DNA of 64,000 nt from assembly GCA_029204225.1 (NCBI GenBank), contig CM055095.1:63394523-63458522 (forward strand), read 5' to 3'. The notes below the pieces were generated by a model that saw only the letters and a program-made list of their open reading frames with translations, ran no database searches and was not told where the DNA came from. The translations under genes and the position numbers were made by a program. Position 1 is the first letter of the stretch, and each line of letters starts with the position of its first letter. The DNA is from Diphasiastrum complanatum (Eukaryota > Streptophyta > Lycopodiopsida > Lycopodiales > Lycopodiaceae). Below are positions 1 to 11,690 of the stretch, one piece after another.

Positions 1-3000
1 TTTGCAAATGAATGTTATAAGAAGAAAAGAGAGCAAGGAGAGAGGCAAGGAAATCTTACAATAGATGAGGAAGAACATAACACATGTGAATCACTTGTTA
101 TGACTTCAAGTTTGTTAGCCAACATAGATGATAATGATCCTTGGTGGATTGATAGTGGAGCCTCATCTCACATGACAAGACATAAGGAATACTTTACATC
201 CTTATTGTCTTATGAGGGAGAAGGTAACATCATCTACACTGCAAATGATGGTCAATGTGACATCAAAGGCATAGGCACTATTCCTATTTCCCTTTCAACA
301 AATAGGAAAGCAAATCTTGAAAATGTTTTGTACATTCCTTCAATCACTAAGAATTTGCTTAGTGTAAGTCAAATGATTGACAAAGGACTTGATGTGGAGT
401 TCATTGGAGATGCATGTTTGATAAGTAAATGTGGATCCTTGATTGCTCAAGGTAGAAGGCATGGTAAACTTTTCAAGCTTGATGCATGTGTGATCTCTAA
501 TCATGAAGGATGTATGGCTAGGGAGCAATTGACAAACCAAGAAGTTTGGCACAAGAGGTTGGGCCATCCCAACTTCAAATCTTTGGAGGTAATGGCAAAG
601 AAAGAGCTTGTTCTTGGTCTCCCTAAAAGTCTTGTTGCAAACAATAGTGTTTGTGAACATTGTGCCTTGTCCAAATCTCATAGACTTGCTTATTCTAGAT
701 CTACTTCTAGATCTAAAGAAGCTTTTCAACTTGTGCATTCTGATATTCATTCTTCTAGTACAACTAGCAATGGTGGGGCAAAGATGTATGCAACTTTCAT
801 TGATGACTTTAGTAGGTATACTTGGATCTATCTTCTTAAAAGTAAGGATGAAGTGTTTGCTGCATTTGTCAAGTTCAAGAATGAAATGGAAAACCAATTC
901 AATACAAAGATCAAATGCTTAAGATCTGATAATGGAGGGGAATACACCTCAAATAGGTTCAAAGACTTTTGTATAGCACATGGGATTAAGAGGGAGATGT
1001 CTAGTCCTAGGACTCCACAACAGAATGGAGTGGCCGAGAGGAAGAATAGAACCCTTTGTGAATGTGCCAAGGCAATGAGACTACATGCTAATCTTGCTAA
1101 GTCTTTTTGGGGGGAAGCTTTAGCATGTGCTAACTATCTATGTAATAGATGGACAAGTGCTTCCTTGGATGGTAAAACTCCTCATGAGGTTCTTTATGGT
1201 AGAAGGCCGAGTGTCAAGCATTGTAGGATCTTTGGATGTACATGTTTTGTCAATATCACACTTGATGATAGAACTAAAGAAGATCCTTCATCAAAGAAGG
1301 GTGTGTTTGTTGGCTATAGTGAAGTAAGCAAGGTTTACAAAGTGTACATTCCTTCTACAAAGAAAGTTGTCATAAGTAGGGATGTCATCTTTCATGAAGA
1401 GAATGTTTCCAATGTTGTTGATGTTGATGTTGATGTGCCTACTAATCATCATGATGTGCAAGATGTCTTGGATGAAGATGGAGATGCCACTCCAAAGCAA
1501 ACTTCAAGGAAGACTCAAAGGCAAAGGGCTAAGCCATCAAGGCTAACCTATGATGAAAAAGAAAAACAAGTGGTGGACAACTCTAACTTTGCTTTTCTTA
1601 CCTCTTTTGATGAACCAACTTGTGTAGGTGAAGCAATTCAAAAGAAGGAATGGATCCAAGCCATGGATCATGAGCATCAAGCACTCATCAAAAGCAACAC
1701 ATGGAGGTTGGTAAAGCTTCCAAAGGACAAGAAGGCAATTGGTTGTAAGTGGATCTTCAAGATCAAGACAAATCAAGATGGATCAATCAACAAGTACAAG
1801 GCAAGGTTGGTGGCAAAGGGGTATGCTCAAGAATATGGTATTGACTATGATGAGACCTTTGCACCCGTGGCAAAGATGGTAACTATTCGAATCCTAATCT
1901 CTCTTGCAACTCTTTATGATTGGGATATGTGGCAAATGGATGTTACTAATGCCTTCTTGAATGGTGATCTTGAAGAAGATATTTACATGGAGCAACCCGA
2001 GGGCTATGTTTCACATGATGAGCCTAATCATGTGTGCTATCTCCAAAAGAGTTTGTATGGGCTAAAGCAAGCACCAAGGAGTTGGTATGCTAAGCTCAAT
2101 TCCTTCTTACTTTCTCAAAACTTTGTTATGAGTGAGTATGATCATTCTCTCTACTTTAGATTGAATGAAAATGATATCACTTTACTTTTGATCTATGTTG
2201 ATGACATTATCTTAAGTGGTGGTAACAATCTAGATATAGATGAAATCAAGATGGCACTCAAAAGAGAGTTTGAAATTCAAGATCTTGGTAAACTTCATTA
2301 TATCTTAGGAATAGAGATTATTAGAACTTCTAAATCTACATTCATATGTCAAGAAAAGTATGTTAACTCTATTCTAAAAAGGTTTCATATGGAAGATTGT
2401 AAAGTTGTTTCTACTCCTATGGAATCAAATGTAAAGCTAACTACAAGAAGTAATGAAAGATCCTTCAAGGACATTACTCTCTATAGAAAGCTAATAGGAT
2501 CTCTTATATGGTTAACCATCACAAGACCTGATCTAAGCTTTGTGGTTGGTAAACTAAGTCAATTTATGCAAGATCCTAGTGAGGCTCATTGGAAGCTAGG
2601 AAAGAGAGTACTTAGATACATCTCGGGATCTAGAGATTTTGGCATCTTGTATGGAGGTACTACACCTAACCTTTGTGGATTTTCAGATTCAGATTTTGCA
2701 GGTGATCAAATGGATAGGAAGTCAACAAGTACCTTTGCAATCTATCTTGGAGATGGAGTGGTCTCATGGCTATCAAAGAAGCAACCAACTATCTCTCTAT
2801 CTTCCACCGAAGCCGAGTACAAGGCATTAACAACATGCACCAAGGAGATTCTTTGGATCAAGAGGATGTTATTGGATCTTCACTTGCTGGAACCAGAGAA
2901 GACTCCAATCATACTTTGTGATAACCTTTCAGCCCAAAGCTTGGCAAGCAATCCTGTTTTTCATGCAAGGAGCAAGCACATTGAGATTGCTCACCATTTT

Positions 3001-3180
3001 GTGAGAGATCAAGTCATTGCCAAAGAGGTGGAGCTTCAACATGTCTCTTCAAAGGAGTGTGTGGCTGATATCTTCACCAAACCATTGGGAAAGGACCTAT
3101 ATTTAATGCATAGATCTAATCTTGGAATGTGCTCAAAGACTATGTTGAAACTAGCATCCAATGTTGAAGAGGGAGTGTGA
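1..3180 (+). CDS. Ty1/copia polyprotein (element F), 5'-partial, open
   Basis: The frame is open from base 1, so gag and the true start lie upstream; the first internal Met is at 100. Counting from that Met: aspartic protease motif DSGASSHMT near residue 18; GAG-pre-integrase with HKRLGH near 150 and the CEHCALSK zinc-ligand pair; integrase DDE at FIDDFSRY, LRSDNGGEY and QNGVAERKNRTL (about 210-315); RVT_2 reverse transcriptase with YVDD near 698; RNase H with SDSDFAGD (about 862), STEAEYK (about 901) and the conserved HARSKHIE near the end. These enzymes process the polyprotein, copy the element RNA to DNA and integrate it. No internal stop or frameshift is visible, so this copy may be autonomous if gag is intact. 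The TGA stop lies inside the first bases of the 3' LTR. Confidence 0.95.
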   Translation, partial: FANECYKKKREQGERQGNLTIDEEEHNTCESLVMTSSLLANIDDNDPWWIDSGASSHMTRHKEYFTSLLSYEGEGNIIYTANDGQCDIKGIGTIPISLSTNRKANLENVLYIPSITKNLLSVSQMIDKGLDVEFIGDACLISKCGSLIAQGRRHGKLFKLDACVISNHEGCMAREQLTNQEVWHKRLGHPNFKSLEVMAKKELVLGLPKSLVANNSVCEHCALSKSHRLAYSRSTSRSKEAFQLVHSDIHSSSTTSNGGAKMYATFIDDFSRYTWIYLLKSKDEVFAAFVKFKNEMENQFNTKIKCLRSDNGGEYTSNRFKDFCIAHGIKREMSSPRTPQQNGVAERKNRTLCECAKAMRLHANLAKSFWGEALACANYLCNRWTSASLDGKTPHEVLYGRRPSVKHCRIFGCTCFVNITLDDRTKEDPSSKKGVFVGYSEVSKVYKVYIPSTKKVVISRDVIFHEENVSNVVDVDVDVPTNHHDVQDVLDEDGDATPKQTSRKTQRQRAKPSRLTYDEKEKQVVDNSNFAFLTSFDEPTCVGEAIQKKEWIQAMDHEHQALIKSNTWRLVKLPKDKKAIGCKWIFKIKTNQDGSINKYKARLVAKGYAQEYGIDYDETFAPVAKMVTIRILISLATLYDWDMWQMDVTNAFLNGDLEEDIYMEQPEGYVSHDEPNHVCYLQKSLYGLKQAPRSWYAKLNSFLLSQNFVMSEYDHSLYFRLNENDITLLLIYVDDIILSGGNNLDIDEIKMALKREFEIQDLGKLHYILGIEIIRTSKSTFICQEKYVNSILKRFHMEDCKVVSTPMESNVKLTTRSNERSFKDITLYRKLIGSLIWLTITRPDLSFVVGKLSQFMQDPSEAHWKLGKRVLRYISGSRDFGILYGGTTPNLCGFSDSDFAGDQMDRKSTSTFAIYLGDGVVSWLSKKQPTISLSSTEAEYKALTTCTKEILWIKRMLLDLHLLEPEKTPIILCDNLSAQSLASNPVFHARSKHIEIAHHFVRDQVIAKEVELQHVSSKECVADIFTKPLGKDLYLMHRSNLGMCSKTMLKLASNVEEGV
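3166..3175 (+). promoter_or_regulatory. Polypurine tract of element F
   Basis: The purine run gaagagggag directly abuts the TG of the 3' LTR, the standard plus-strand primer position in LTR retrotransposons. Confidence 0.8.
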
Positions 3181-3830
3181 AAATTGTCAACATTTCCTAG
3201 CTAGTTTGAGGCCTAAATTGGCTAAAATTGTAAATAGTTTTGGTTCTGGAGTTTCACACGTGTGAACCAGGCCACAATGTTTTTATTTACTGTATTTTTT
3301 CAGTATGATGAAGTGTCAAACTTCATACCCTTCAAAATGAGACCATTTTGATGTATTTTGGTCATATAAGCCATTTTTAGCTATTTTTCCTATATAGGGA
3401 ATATCTAGGGTCAAGTACCTTCTAGAGAGAGGAGAGAGAGTCATCTTCCTCATCCATAAATAGTAGGGAAGTCGTGGAGAACAGGTTGGAGAAACCTTTT
3501 GTATGCTTCATTGAGATCAATAGATCATTGTCATTGTTTCTTCCTCCATTGAGAGCATTGTTGTGTGTATTGTCTTCAAGCTATTGTGTATGATCTTAGG
3601 TGCTTTCCAAAAGTGATAGGCTGATGTATTATGGACTGTATAATGCTATTTTGGGCCGCACTTGATGTTTATGGAAGTTCCCATTTGTGATAAATGCTTT
3701 TTGATCAAGTTCTTTGCATTCTAGGTAGCATAGAATGTGTTGCCAATTCCTAGCTTATGTAGTTTGGAGTGCAAGCATTCAAGCCAATGATCTTGGAGTT
3801 TAGATCCACTTAGGATCTGTATTTTTCACA
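3176..3830 (+). repeat. 3' LTR of element F
   Basis: Begins TGTGAAAATT after the polypurine tract and ends TTTTTCACA, giving the expected TG...CA ends and about 655 bp. It holds a TATA-like box (tatatagg, 3391) and the palindrome ttcacacgtgtgaa (3253-3266). The sequence right after it resumes in the middle of an E-family LTR, so F is inserted in E's 5' LTR. The matching 5' LTR and target duplication are off the window. Confidence 0.85.
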
Positions 3831-4034
3831 AATGATAGTAGCTTGCTGGTTTTGTATGGAAAGCAACAGTACTTTATCATTTCATTCAAGTTTGATCAAG
3901 TTCTATTGGTGTTTGCATCTCATTTTGTGTGTAGATGCTGCTTTTTCTACATTGGTGAGATTGGTAGTGTATTTCTCTTTCTAACCAAAGATCTTCCAAG
4001 TGGATTGGATCATAATGATCTGAGATCTTTTACG
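3831..4034 (+). repeat. E-family 5' LTR, 3' portion
   Basis: Closely matches the last 200 bp of the LTR at 11691-12340 (shared 'gtagcttgctggttttgta' and the stretch before the primer site). The upstream part of this LTR was displaced by insertion of element F. Confidence 0.8.
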
Positions 4035-4047
4035 TGGTATCTGAGCT
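4035..4047 (+). promoter_or_regulatory. Primer binding site and leader start of element E
   Basis: tggtatctgagct is a one-base variant of the plant initiator-Met tRNA complement tggtatcagagc. It immediately follows the LTR end. An untranslated leader of about 570 bp (4048-4617) runs to the gag ATG and matches the leader at 12354 onward. Confidence 0.8.
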
Positions 4048-4617
4048 TGTGTTTCAGGTTAATAAGGAGGAAATCAGATCTATCAATAACTTGGTGAAGA
4101 TATCAAGTCTAGAGCATGCTAGAGGGAATTCTACACCAAAATCGAGTTTTTTGCTTTTGTAGATTAAATATTTTGTAGATCAAAACCCTATATAGGTCTA
4201 TAAACTTGATCAATTCCAATTTTTGATTTCACATACTGGATTTGGCCGATGTTTGGATCAGTAGAGCAGCCTAAATGATGGCTAATAGATTGCATATCAA
4301 AATTTCAGCATTTGCATGTAGATTTGGAATAGTCATTTTTTTGTGATTTTGTCAAAACCCTAATTTTGATTGGATCTCTAGATAGTGAGGTTTCTGGACT
4401 TCATTTGAGTGTGTTTCAATCTCAAGAAGTGGCAAAAGTCATTAGATTGAGCATAGATCATAGGTTGATCAAGATTCCATGATTCTATGTGTTGATTTGC
4501 TTGGTATAAGTGCTAGAAGAGAATTTGTGAGATAGTTTCAAATATTGGTGATTTCTTTTTAAAGCATTTGCTTTGTGCATTGAAATACGTTGAGAGAGAA
4601 GATCAGGTCATTGCTAC

Positions 4618-5735
4618 ATGGCAACCTCAATTGGAGTCATGTTGGAAGCCAATGATAGGCTTATCTCAAGTAGCTATTCACTGTGGAAAGTGAGGATGGA
4701 GTCACTTCTTGAGATAAATGATGTTTTTGATATTGTTGTAAGTTTGGAGGAGATACCAGCAATACAACAAGATCAAGTGAAGTATGACAAGAGGGCCAAG
4801 AAGGCTCTACACATGATAAAGATGAATGTCACCAATGAGCTTCTCAAGGAAGTTGGTAAGTGCACATCATCTTTGGAAGCTTGGAATTCATTGAAGAAGC
4901 TTTATGAATCCAAGTCTACTTCTAGAGTATTGACTCTAAGAAGGCAAATTTTTTCTTGTTTGCAAAAGAATGAAGAAAGTCCTAGTACTTTTATTTTGAG
5001 GATGAAAGCATTGAATGATTAGTGGGCTTGCATTGATGAAAGCATTAAGGAAGGAGAACTTATTCAAGTAATTATTAATGGCTTGTTGGATTCTCATGCT
5101 AACATTGTTCAAAGTATTTCTATTCAAAAGACTTTGCCAAGTTTGATGGATCTTCAAGAGATCTTGATCAATGAGGAATATAGGCTTTAAGCAAGAGGTG
5201 GATCTACACGACACTTCAAGAGGAGGCTATGTTCACAAAGGGCAAATTCAAGGGCAAAACCAAAAGTAAGTGGTCTAAAGGGCAAGATGAAGTGGATGTA
5301 TCTTCAAGTGATTGCTACAAGAAGAAGAAGAGATCAAGGAGACAAGCAAGGTAATCTTACTCTTGATGAGGATGGTTTGGATGTTCAAGATGCAAATGAT
5401 GATGCTTTTGTGATGTCTTCATGTATGTTTGCTAATGATGAGATCTAGATCCTTGGTGGATTGATAGTGGAGCAAGTTCACACATGACCTTTCACAAAGA
5501 GTACTTCACTTCTTTGTTGGCATATGGAGATGATCTACACGACCAATGATGGTGAGTGTGCAATCAAAGGGATTGGCACAATTCATATTTCTCTCTCTAC
5601 AAATAAGAATATTCATTTGGAGGATGTCTTGTTTATTCCATCTATTACCAAGAATTTGCTTAGTGTGAGTCAAATGTTAAGTAAAGGCCTCAAGGTGGAG
5701 TTTGATGGAGATGCTTGTTTGATCAAAAGAAAAAT
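4618..5735 (+). pseudogene. Copia gag and protease remnant (element E)
   Basis: A copia gag (UBN2-like) starts at the ATG at 4618, with SLWKVRMESLL near residue 25 and a conserved HMIKMNVTNELL stretch. The frame stops at 5020-5022, where relatives continue, and gag homology resumes in the same frame with further stops to about 5200. The zinc-knuckle region is poorly preserved. The protease segment around 5455-5500 is frame-disrupted (its DNA still reads gattgatagtggagca), and a readable post-protease segment lies at 5524-5735 (IKGIGTI, SITKNLLSVSQM). Homology to other copia elements stops near 5735, where unrelated sequence begins; integrase homology resumes at about 10940. This is a dead copy broken by stops and a large insertion. 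Confidence 0.85.
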
Positions 5736-7379
5736 TCTATGTGTAGAATGTTTTTAAGCAATAGTACACAAAAATAGGAGCTTAATTGTGAGTCTTTGAG
5801 AGACAGAGGAGCAGTCTCGGGATCGTAAAGCTATCATGCTTTGATAGGGAGCTGAAGAAATAAAATGTTTCTATTAAAGAAGCCTTGCTATCTTTCAACC
5901 CTCTGCCTGACAAAGATGTTTACGAAACGCAAGTCAAGAGACATGAAGCACGAAAGTTTTGCGAACACCTGACGAAAAGACACAAACATGAAAGATTCAC
6001 GAACAAGAATCTTTTGCGGTCCAGCACGAGAAAATCAGACGACAAAAACAAAACCAACAACGCGACACAAAAAACGTCGCGAAACCCTTTTTGCCCTCAC
6101 GCTCCAAAGAGTACCAGCCAAGATCATGCTAGACGAAAGAGATCAATTAGGCTTTGTAATGAAATGAAACAAAACTAAACAAAACTAGACAAAATGAAGC
6201 GAAGCGAAACGAAACTTGAATGAGCTCTGAAATTGATTTATGCTGAAAGCCAAGTGATCGCGAAGCGAAACAAAGCGAAGCGAAACAAAACACAAAGCGG
6301 AAACATTCGCGAACAAAATCAGTTCATGTGGAATTCAGATATGATTGCTGGTCACTACTGGCTATATCATTCCTACAATCCTCCGGAATGTAGATAGACA
6401 TTGCTGATCTACATTATAGTTTAATATAGCATTCAACAAAATCAAACCAATGTGAGAAATTGAATAAACAAGTGAATGAGATACACGAATAGTGTGGAGC
6501 ATGAATGATTTTGTGTCATGAAACAATTTCATGTCGTGTGTCGCGAAATTGTTTGCGAACATTTTTGTTTTGTGTGTCTTTTCTGTCAAAATCAAGGTGG
6601 AAAGCTAGCAAAGCTTTGGCAATGGAAACATTCTGTTTCGTCACATGTGTCTAAAATCACATGAGAGCTATGATCATGCTCTAGAATCAGGCCCCTATCT
6701 TGTGAATGATCAATAATCATATATTAAATTTGGTAGAGTTTCTTGTTCTAGTTTTCTTGTTTTTTCAATTTCCAGCAAGCTTTGATTCAATTTTTGACCA
6801 TCTAATTCTCATTTTCTGTGTAGTTTCTTGTTTTAGATCAGTAGATCTCTCCTTTAGCTTTCTGAAGGTACTAAAATTTTCTGATTTGGAGCTATAATGG
6901 CCAAGTTATGGCCATTTTACTGTTTTCATTCAAATTTTAGCTAGTTAAGTTTTTTTGCAATCTTTTTTTTTTTTTCATTTTCGGCTGAGTTTTTTTTGCC
7001 AAACTTTTTGATTGTAATTTAATAGGATTGTAGATCTTTGTCTTAGCTTGAATCGGAGCCAATTTTCAGCCAATTTGGTTGAAAATTGAGAGAGATATGA
7101 CAATTCTTGTGAAGGAGGACTAAAACTAGTTTTTGGTGGAAATTTGGGAGAGAAGCCCTTCATCTTTTCATTTCTAAAATTATGCTTCTTTGTTAAGTTT
7201 TTCCCAATTTCTTCATTTTGAAGTTTTCGCCAAACTCATTTAAAAAAACCTACCTACAGCCCTAACAGAACTTAACCTAATCCTTGCTTACCCTAACCCT
7301 AATCTCGCTACAAATTAATTCTCCTACTTTAACCTAACAACCCTAACCGCTCACTCCCTCTCTCTCAAGATCGGCGACA
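5736..7379. other. Unclassified insert, no recognisable gene
   Basis: This starts the roughly 5.2 kb that separates E's protease from its integrase. I see no family-specific coding motif. There is a purine-rich, low-complexity stretch built from aaacgaaac/gcgaagcgaaac units (about 6160-6300) and an AT-rich tract at 6700-7200. A 97-codon open frame at 5885-6178 is lysine/arginine-rich and unrecognised. Confidence 0.5.
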
Positions 7380-9870
7380 TCACTTGCATCAGGAATATCA
7401 AAGTCAAAAACTAATGACAACCTTTTCGTGATCCAACTCCGCAATAAAATAAACAGTAAAGAAAATGGTAGAGCGCTCGAGGATATTCAGGGGTATATAA
7501 CAATTTATGTAAAAGTATTCCAATTACTAGACCGATGGGTTCCAACTAGCAGTTTAAGATTTAGATGGCAAAACAAGCCTTGAATCCTCCTTGATCCGAT
7601 CAGCGACCTACCATCATGATGAACAGATTGATAGTCCACGTGTTTTTTTTTCATTAGTAATACCTGTTGAATAATCTTATTTGGTTTTGGATGATGCTGC
7701 CTGGTTCAAATTGAATGGATTACAAAGTGGACGATTCTGAGAAATGAGGATGTCACCCCTCCACCTACTCTAGCAACATGCAATCAAGATAATCTACTCC
7801 TCTTTAAGCTCTCTGGTAGACGCAGGATGGTGCAAGTCTTTGAGATTCTCTATTAGATAGCGCTTTTTCAAGGGATGTCTTGTTTTATGAGAAACTTGGA
7901 GAGATCAGTTTCCCAGTCGTTGCTGTGGTGATCGCCCTCCTCGGAGCAGTGAGTTAACAGAGGCTTGAAAACTGGTTGGATCCGCCGGCCACAACTAGCG
8001 AATGCGTGCTCAACACTGGCCGCCTGATCCTGGCTCATCAAAATTGTTAGGATCAGCCCCCAAATAACTCACTATCGGGCGCTACTGATCAGCCAATCAA
8101 GCTGCATCCAATCGAGCCAATCTGTCAATTAGCCACTCAACAAATCGAGCTACCACATCTCTCTTTCTCCCTACGCCATCGAGGATTATAAAACGACCCC
8201 AAATAGGCTGCCAATCACAATTACACCTGAAGCTCCATTGGATATGGAGTCGAAAATAAGACGTTCATGACCACGAGCACTTTCAATGGCAATCGACAAG
8301 GCAGATTTCTAACGGTCAACAGACAATTTTTATAGCCTAGGGAACTTTAAAATAGTCAAAAACCATTCCGCTATAGAAAGCCATGGCTTTCAGAAAGCTA
8401 AATAGGCTATTAGGATTTACCTCAATCAATAGGCTTATACCTTGTTCGTTAGAAGTTATTAATATTTGAAACAAGTATTTACAAAGTTCAGTTCGTGTTC
8501 GAAAATTAGACAACATTGCAGTTTTTATAGACCTCAAACAACACCTCACACTACTATGTGTTCATAGACAAAATCCTAAAGAGTTAACTGGCGAAACAAT
8601 TAACAAATGAGATGTAAGTTCAGTGTTTCTCTTAATGCGATAGAACAAACTTTGTAAATGTCGGGCTTTTACCTCACCAAACGAATACTAAATCTGTAGC
8701 AACCAGTTAGTTTCCAAATCTTTAATTATTATGTTGGTGTTGTTTGTAGGAAGAACACTCATGGAACTTTAAAAGGCTCCATGAAGAAAGTATAAAGATT
8801 CACAAGTTTAGGATCATAGAAATCCCCAAAGTTGAGAGCTGCAACCTCTATCAAGGACCGTAAGGCCAAACTTCGATAAGCCACACTCCGAACAACGATG
8901 GGCAGGCAGCAAGGAATTACCACAGGTAAGGTTTCAAACAAATCCGTAGGCAAGGATAGGGCTTTCAGGGTCCATGCTATTAATAGGCCGTGCGTCTCCA
9001 GCGAGGGTCATTCTCGAGTTAAGTCGAATAATCAGATCGGGATTTGTCACTAATAAGGATCTGACTCTAGTGTTTAACCAATGGGTGACAGCCTAATCAT
9101 CACTTAGTCCTAATGAAGATGCTTCTTGGATTCAGGGTTTTCAACCCACGATGGTTTTAATATGTATTTCCGTAAGCATACAGCAGTCAGGGATAGAAAG
9201 GTTGTAGGGTCCCACAACAGTGTGCAAATCAGGTTTACGAGAGGTCAGGTAGCCGCCGATAAGAACTAGGCCAAGCTGCAAGAAGAGGTAGCAAATCGGA
9301 TGGAGATTGGGCAGACAAATCTGTAAAGGCACAGGGCAAGTGGAGGGTGCAAGCAACAAGGAAAGTGGCTAGGTAGAAAAGGGCTGCAGGTCAGCCTGTA
9401 GGATGAGTGCAAACTGGCTGGAAAGGACCGCTAACTGCAAGAAAGGAGGTCGCAGGGCAATACGTGAAGGGCTGCCACAGGCAGATCAAGAGAGGGCAAC
9501 GATGAGGAAGAGGCAACGGGACAGAACAGGCCGTGGGTGAAGGCAAAACCCACATCAGGTCTGCAAACCAGAAAGGTAGGGAGCCGCAGGCAGTAGGGTT
9601 TTGCTTGTAGATCAATTCCGTAGAGAGAGAGTAAATGAAGTGGCCGTAGACAGCAGCCCCGCAGATCAGGAAGGTAGGGAGTGGGCCACAACGAGCAACC
9701 AGGAGAGGGCCAACATGTAGTGATCTTCAAGATCACATCCATCAACATTTGGATAAAGTACTTCAAGTAAATCCAACGTTGGCAGATGTAATGCAAAAGC
9801 CATTAATTCAAGATCTAAGGATAAGTCAACAAAAGATGCAACTACGGATGAAATTGGAGTCTCAGTAGGA
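7380..9870. repeat. Unclassified dispersed repeat G, copy 1
   Basis: Several blocks are shared with 51140-52690: one around 8195-8350 (contains 'actttcaatggcaatcg'), one around 8785-8900 (contains 'cacactccga'), and one around 9545-9680 (contains 'ggtagggagccgcaggcag' and 'gacagcagccccgcagatc'). The blocks keep the same order and orientation in both copies. No transposase, RT or gag motif was recognised. It could be a fragment of a long LTR or the internal region of a gypsy element. Confidence 0.6.
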
Positions 9871-9886
9871 AGAAATTCCTACACCA

Positions 9887-10915
9887 ATGTGTTCAACACT
9901 CCATCAGCAAAACTCCCCAGAACTATCAATATGCCAATTCCAAGCTCATCAAGGTGCTGGTTTGAATGAAAGTATTTCAGAGGAAAATTCTTCAATGGAT
10001 GAAGGATCAAAAGGAATCAAGAAATCGCAGAATACGTCTCTTGATCATCCAATCATGTCTCAACATCAACAATAGATGGATTGTGATTTATCTTCCATGA
10101 TTGTTGATCTGAGAGCATTTGAAATCAATATAACTATTGACTATTTTTGTACATATACCAAATTTATTTTTGAGGATCGAACTGAAGATAATCACTGCTT
10201 ACAACATTGTATATATGACAAATTTATCTTTGGAGATCAAATTGAGGATCATCATTGCTTACAACAGAATGAATATGAGTTGTTCATATTCCAACATAAT
10301 GATGCTCTCTTTGAACAGAATGATGAGTTGGAAATGACTGGAATGTGGCCAAATTTGGACAATGAATCATTCAATTTAGAGCATTACTATTTTGATCTAT
10401 CAGGAGCTATACCCATCGCTTCACTCACAGAGGAAATCAATGGATCTATGGCCATCCATCTTCAGCGAGATAACGCTACCAATCTTGCTCAGAATGATTC
10501 GACAAGACGAAACTCCAATGCTCAATCAGATAACTTGGATGAAATCATTGCTTCAATCAATGCTTTGGAGTTACAAAAGGATGTTGTGATCCTACATCAA
10601 GGAGCAACGCATAAGACATCAAAACTGGATGCAGGGAGGCATCTGGAATTGGATAGCAGGGTAATACTGAGGAAGAAGACTATCAAGTGTCCTGTTGCTT
10701 GGAACCTATCAACCCATATAGAACTAATGCAATTTGAGGCTTTCATATGTTTCATCAATCTCTTCTTCAGTGATCTTATCAATTCTATGGGATCAGTTTA
10801 TAGATCAAAGGTTTTCCAAAAAAATTCCATTGCAATTTTATTCTACAACAAGCTGAAAGCTGAACCTGAGGTAGTGAAATCTAACAAGATGGCCATTTAT
10901 GGGAATAATACATGA
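9887..10915 (+). pseudogene. Unknown acidic ORF with internal tandem repeat
   Basis: One frame runs from 9887 to 10915, interrupted by a single TAG at 10073-10075, so it reads as a 62-codon and a 279-codon segment. The sequence is rich in N, D, E and Q. It contains two tandem copies of a 63-bp unit (about 10159-10284, protein motif KFIF-D--ED-HCLQ) and a partial third ending FIFQHN. I do not recognise any catalytic motif. It lies inside the foreign insert of element E, next to the point where copia integrase homology resumes, so it is probably part of a mobile element rather than a host gene. It could be the spacer or C-terminal region of a gypsy polyprotein, but this is a guess. Confidence 0.4.
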
Positions 10916-10939
10916 AAAGATATTTCTAAAGACCTATAT

Positions 10940-11690
10940 CATGCTAACCAAGTTGGATGTGTTGCAAGAGAACAAATACCTATTCAAGAGGTTTGGCATA
11001 AAAGGATGGGACACCTCAACTTCAAGTCATTGGAGGTAATGACTAGAAAGAAGGTTGTGATAGGTCTTCCAAGTTCCTTAAGTGGCATCAAACATGTTTC
11101 TGAGTTTTGTGCTTTGTCTAAGTCACATAGACTACCTTATACTAGATCTACAAAGCCTTTTCAACTTGTACATTCGGATATTCATGGATTTATTACAATT
11201 AACAATAGTGGAGCTAAGACGTATGTAGCATTCATTGATGATTTTAGTAGATTTTGTTGGAACTATTTACTAAAGTGCAAGGATGAAGTGTATGATGTCT
11301 TTGTCAAGTGCAAGAATGCAAGGGAGAACCAATTTTCCACAAAGATCAAGTGCTTGAGAGGTGACAATGGTGGTGAGTACATATCTACCAAGTTCAAGGC
11401 CTTTTGTGATGAGCATGGGATCAAGAGGGAGTATACAACATCAAGGACCCCAAAACAAAATGGAGTGGCTGAAAGGAAGAATAGGACTTTATGTGAAAGT
11501 GCTAAAGCCATGAAGCTTGATGAGGAAACTGAAAATGGTGACAGGATTGCTTATGATGGAAGACCACTTGAAGACGATGTGCGAATCTTGTGTGTATGGG
11601 AAGCAACATCGAGAGAAATTCAACAAAGGTTGTGTTGCAAGGGCGCAGAACATCTTGGACTTGATCCACACTATGCGGGCCTATGAGGAC
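10940..11690 (+). pseudogene. Copia integrase fragment fused to foreign copia piece (element E)
   Basis: From about 10940 the copia frame resumes with a GAG-pre-integrase (WHKRMGHLNFKSLE, then EFCALSKSHR, where the first zinc-ligand Cys of the CxxC pair is lost). The integrase core has all three acidic positions: FIDDFSRF, LRGDNGGEY and QNGVAERKNRTL. After AKAMKL (about 11515) the match to element F ends abruptly. The next 170 bp, read in another frame (11517-11708), encode a second zinc-type pre-integrase segment (CESCVYGKQHREKF) typical of a different copia lineage. No RT or RNase H follows; an LTR begins at 11691. So this is a truncated chimera, not a working gene. Confidence 0.8.

Noticed and set aside
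7291-7302. Telomere-like ccctaaccctaa
   Set aside because: Only two units plus scattered single ccctaa copies in an AC-rich stretch; too short to be an interstitial telomere array.
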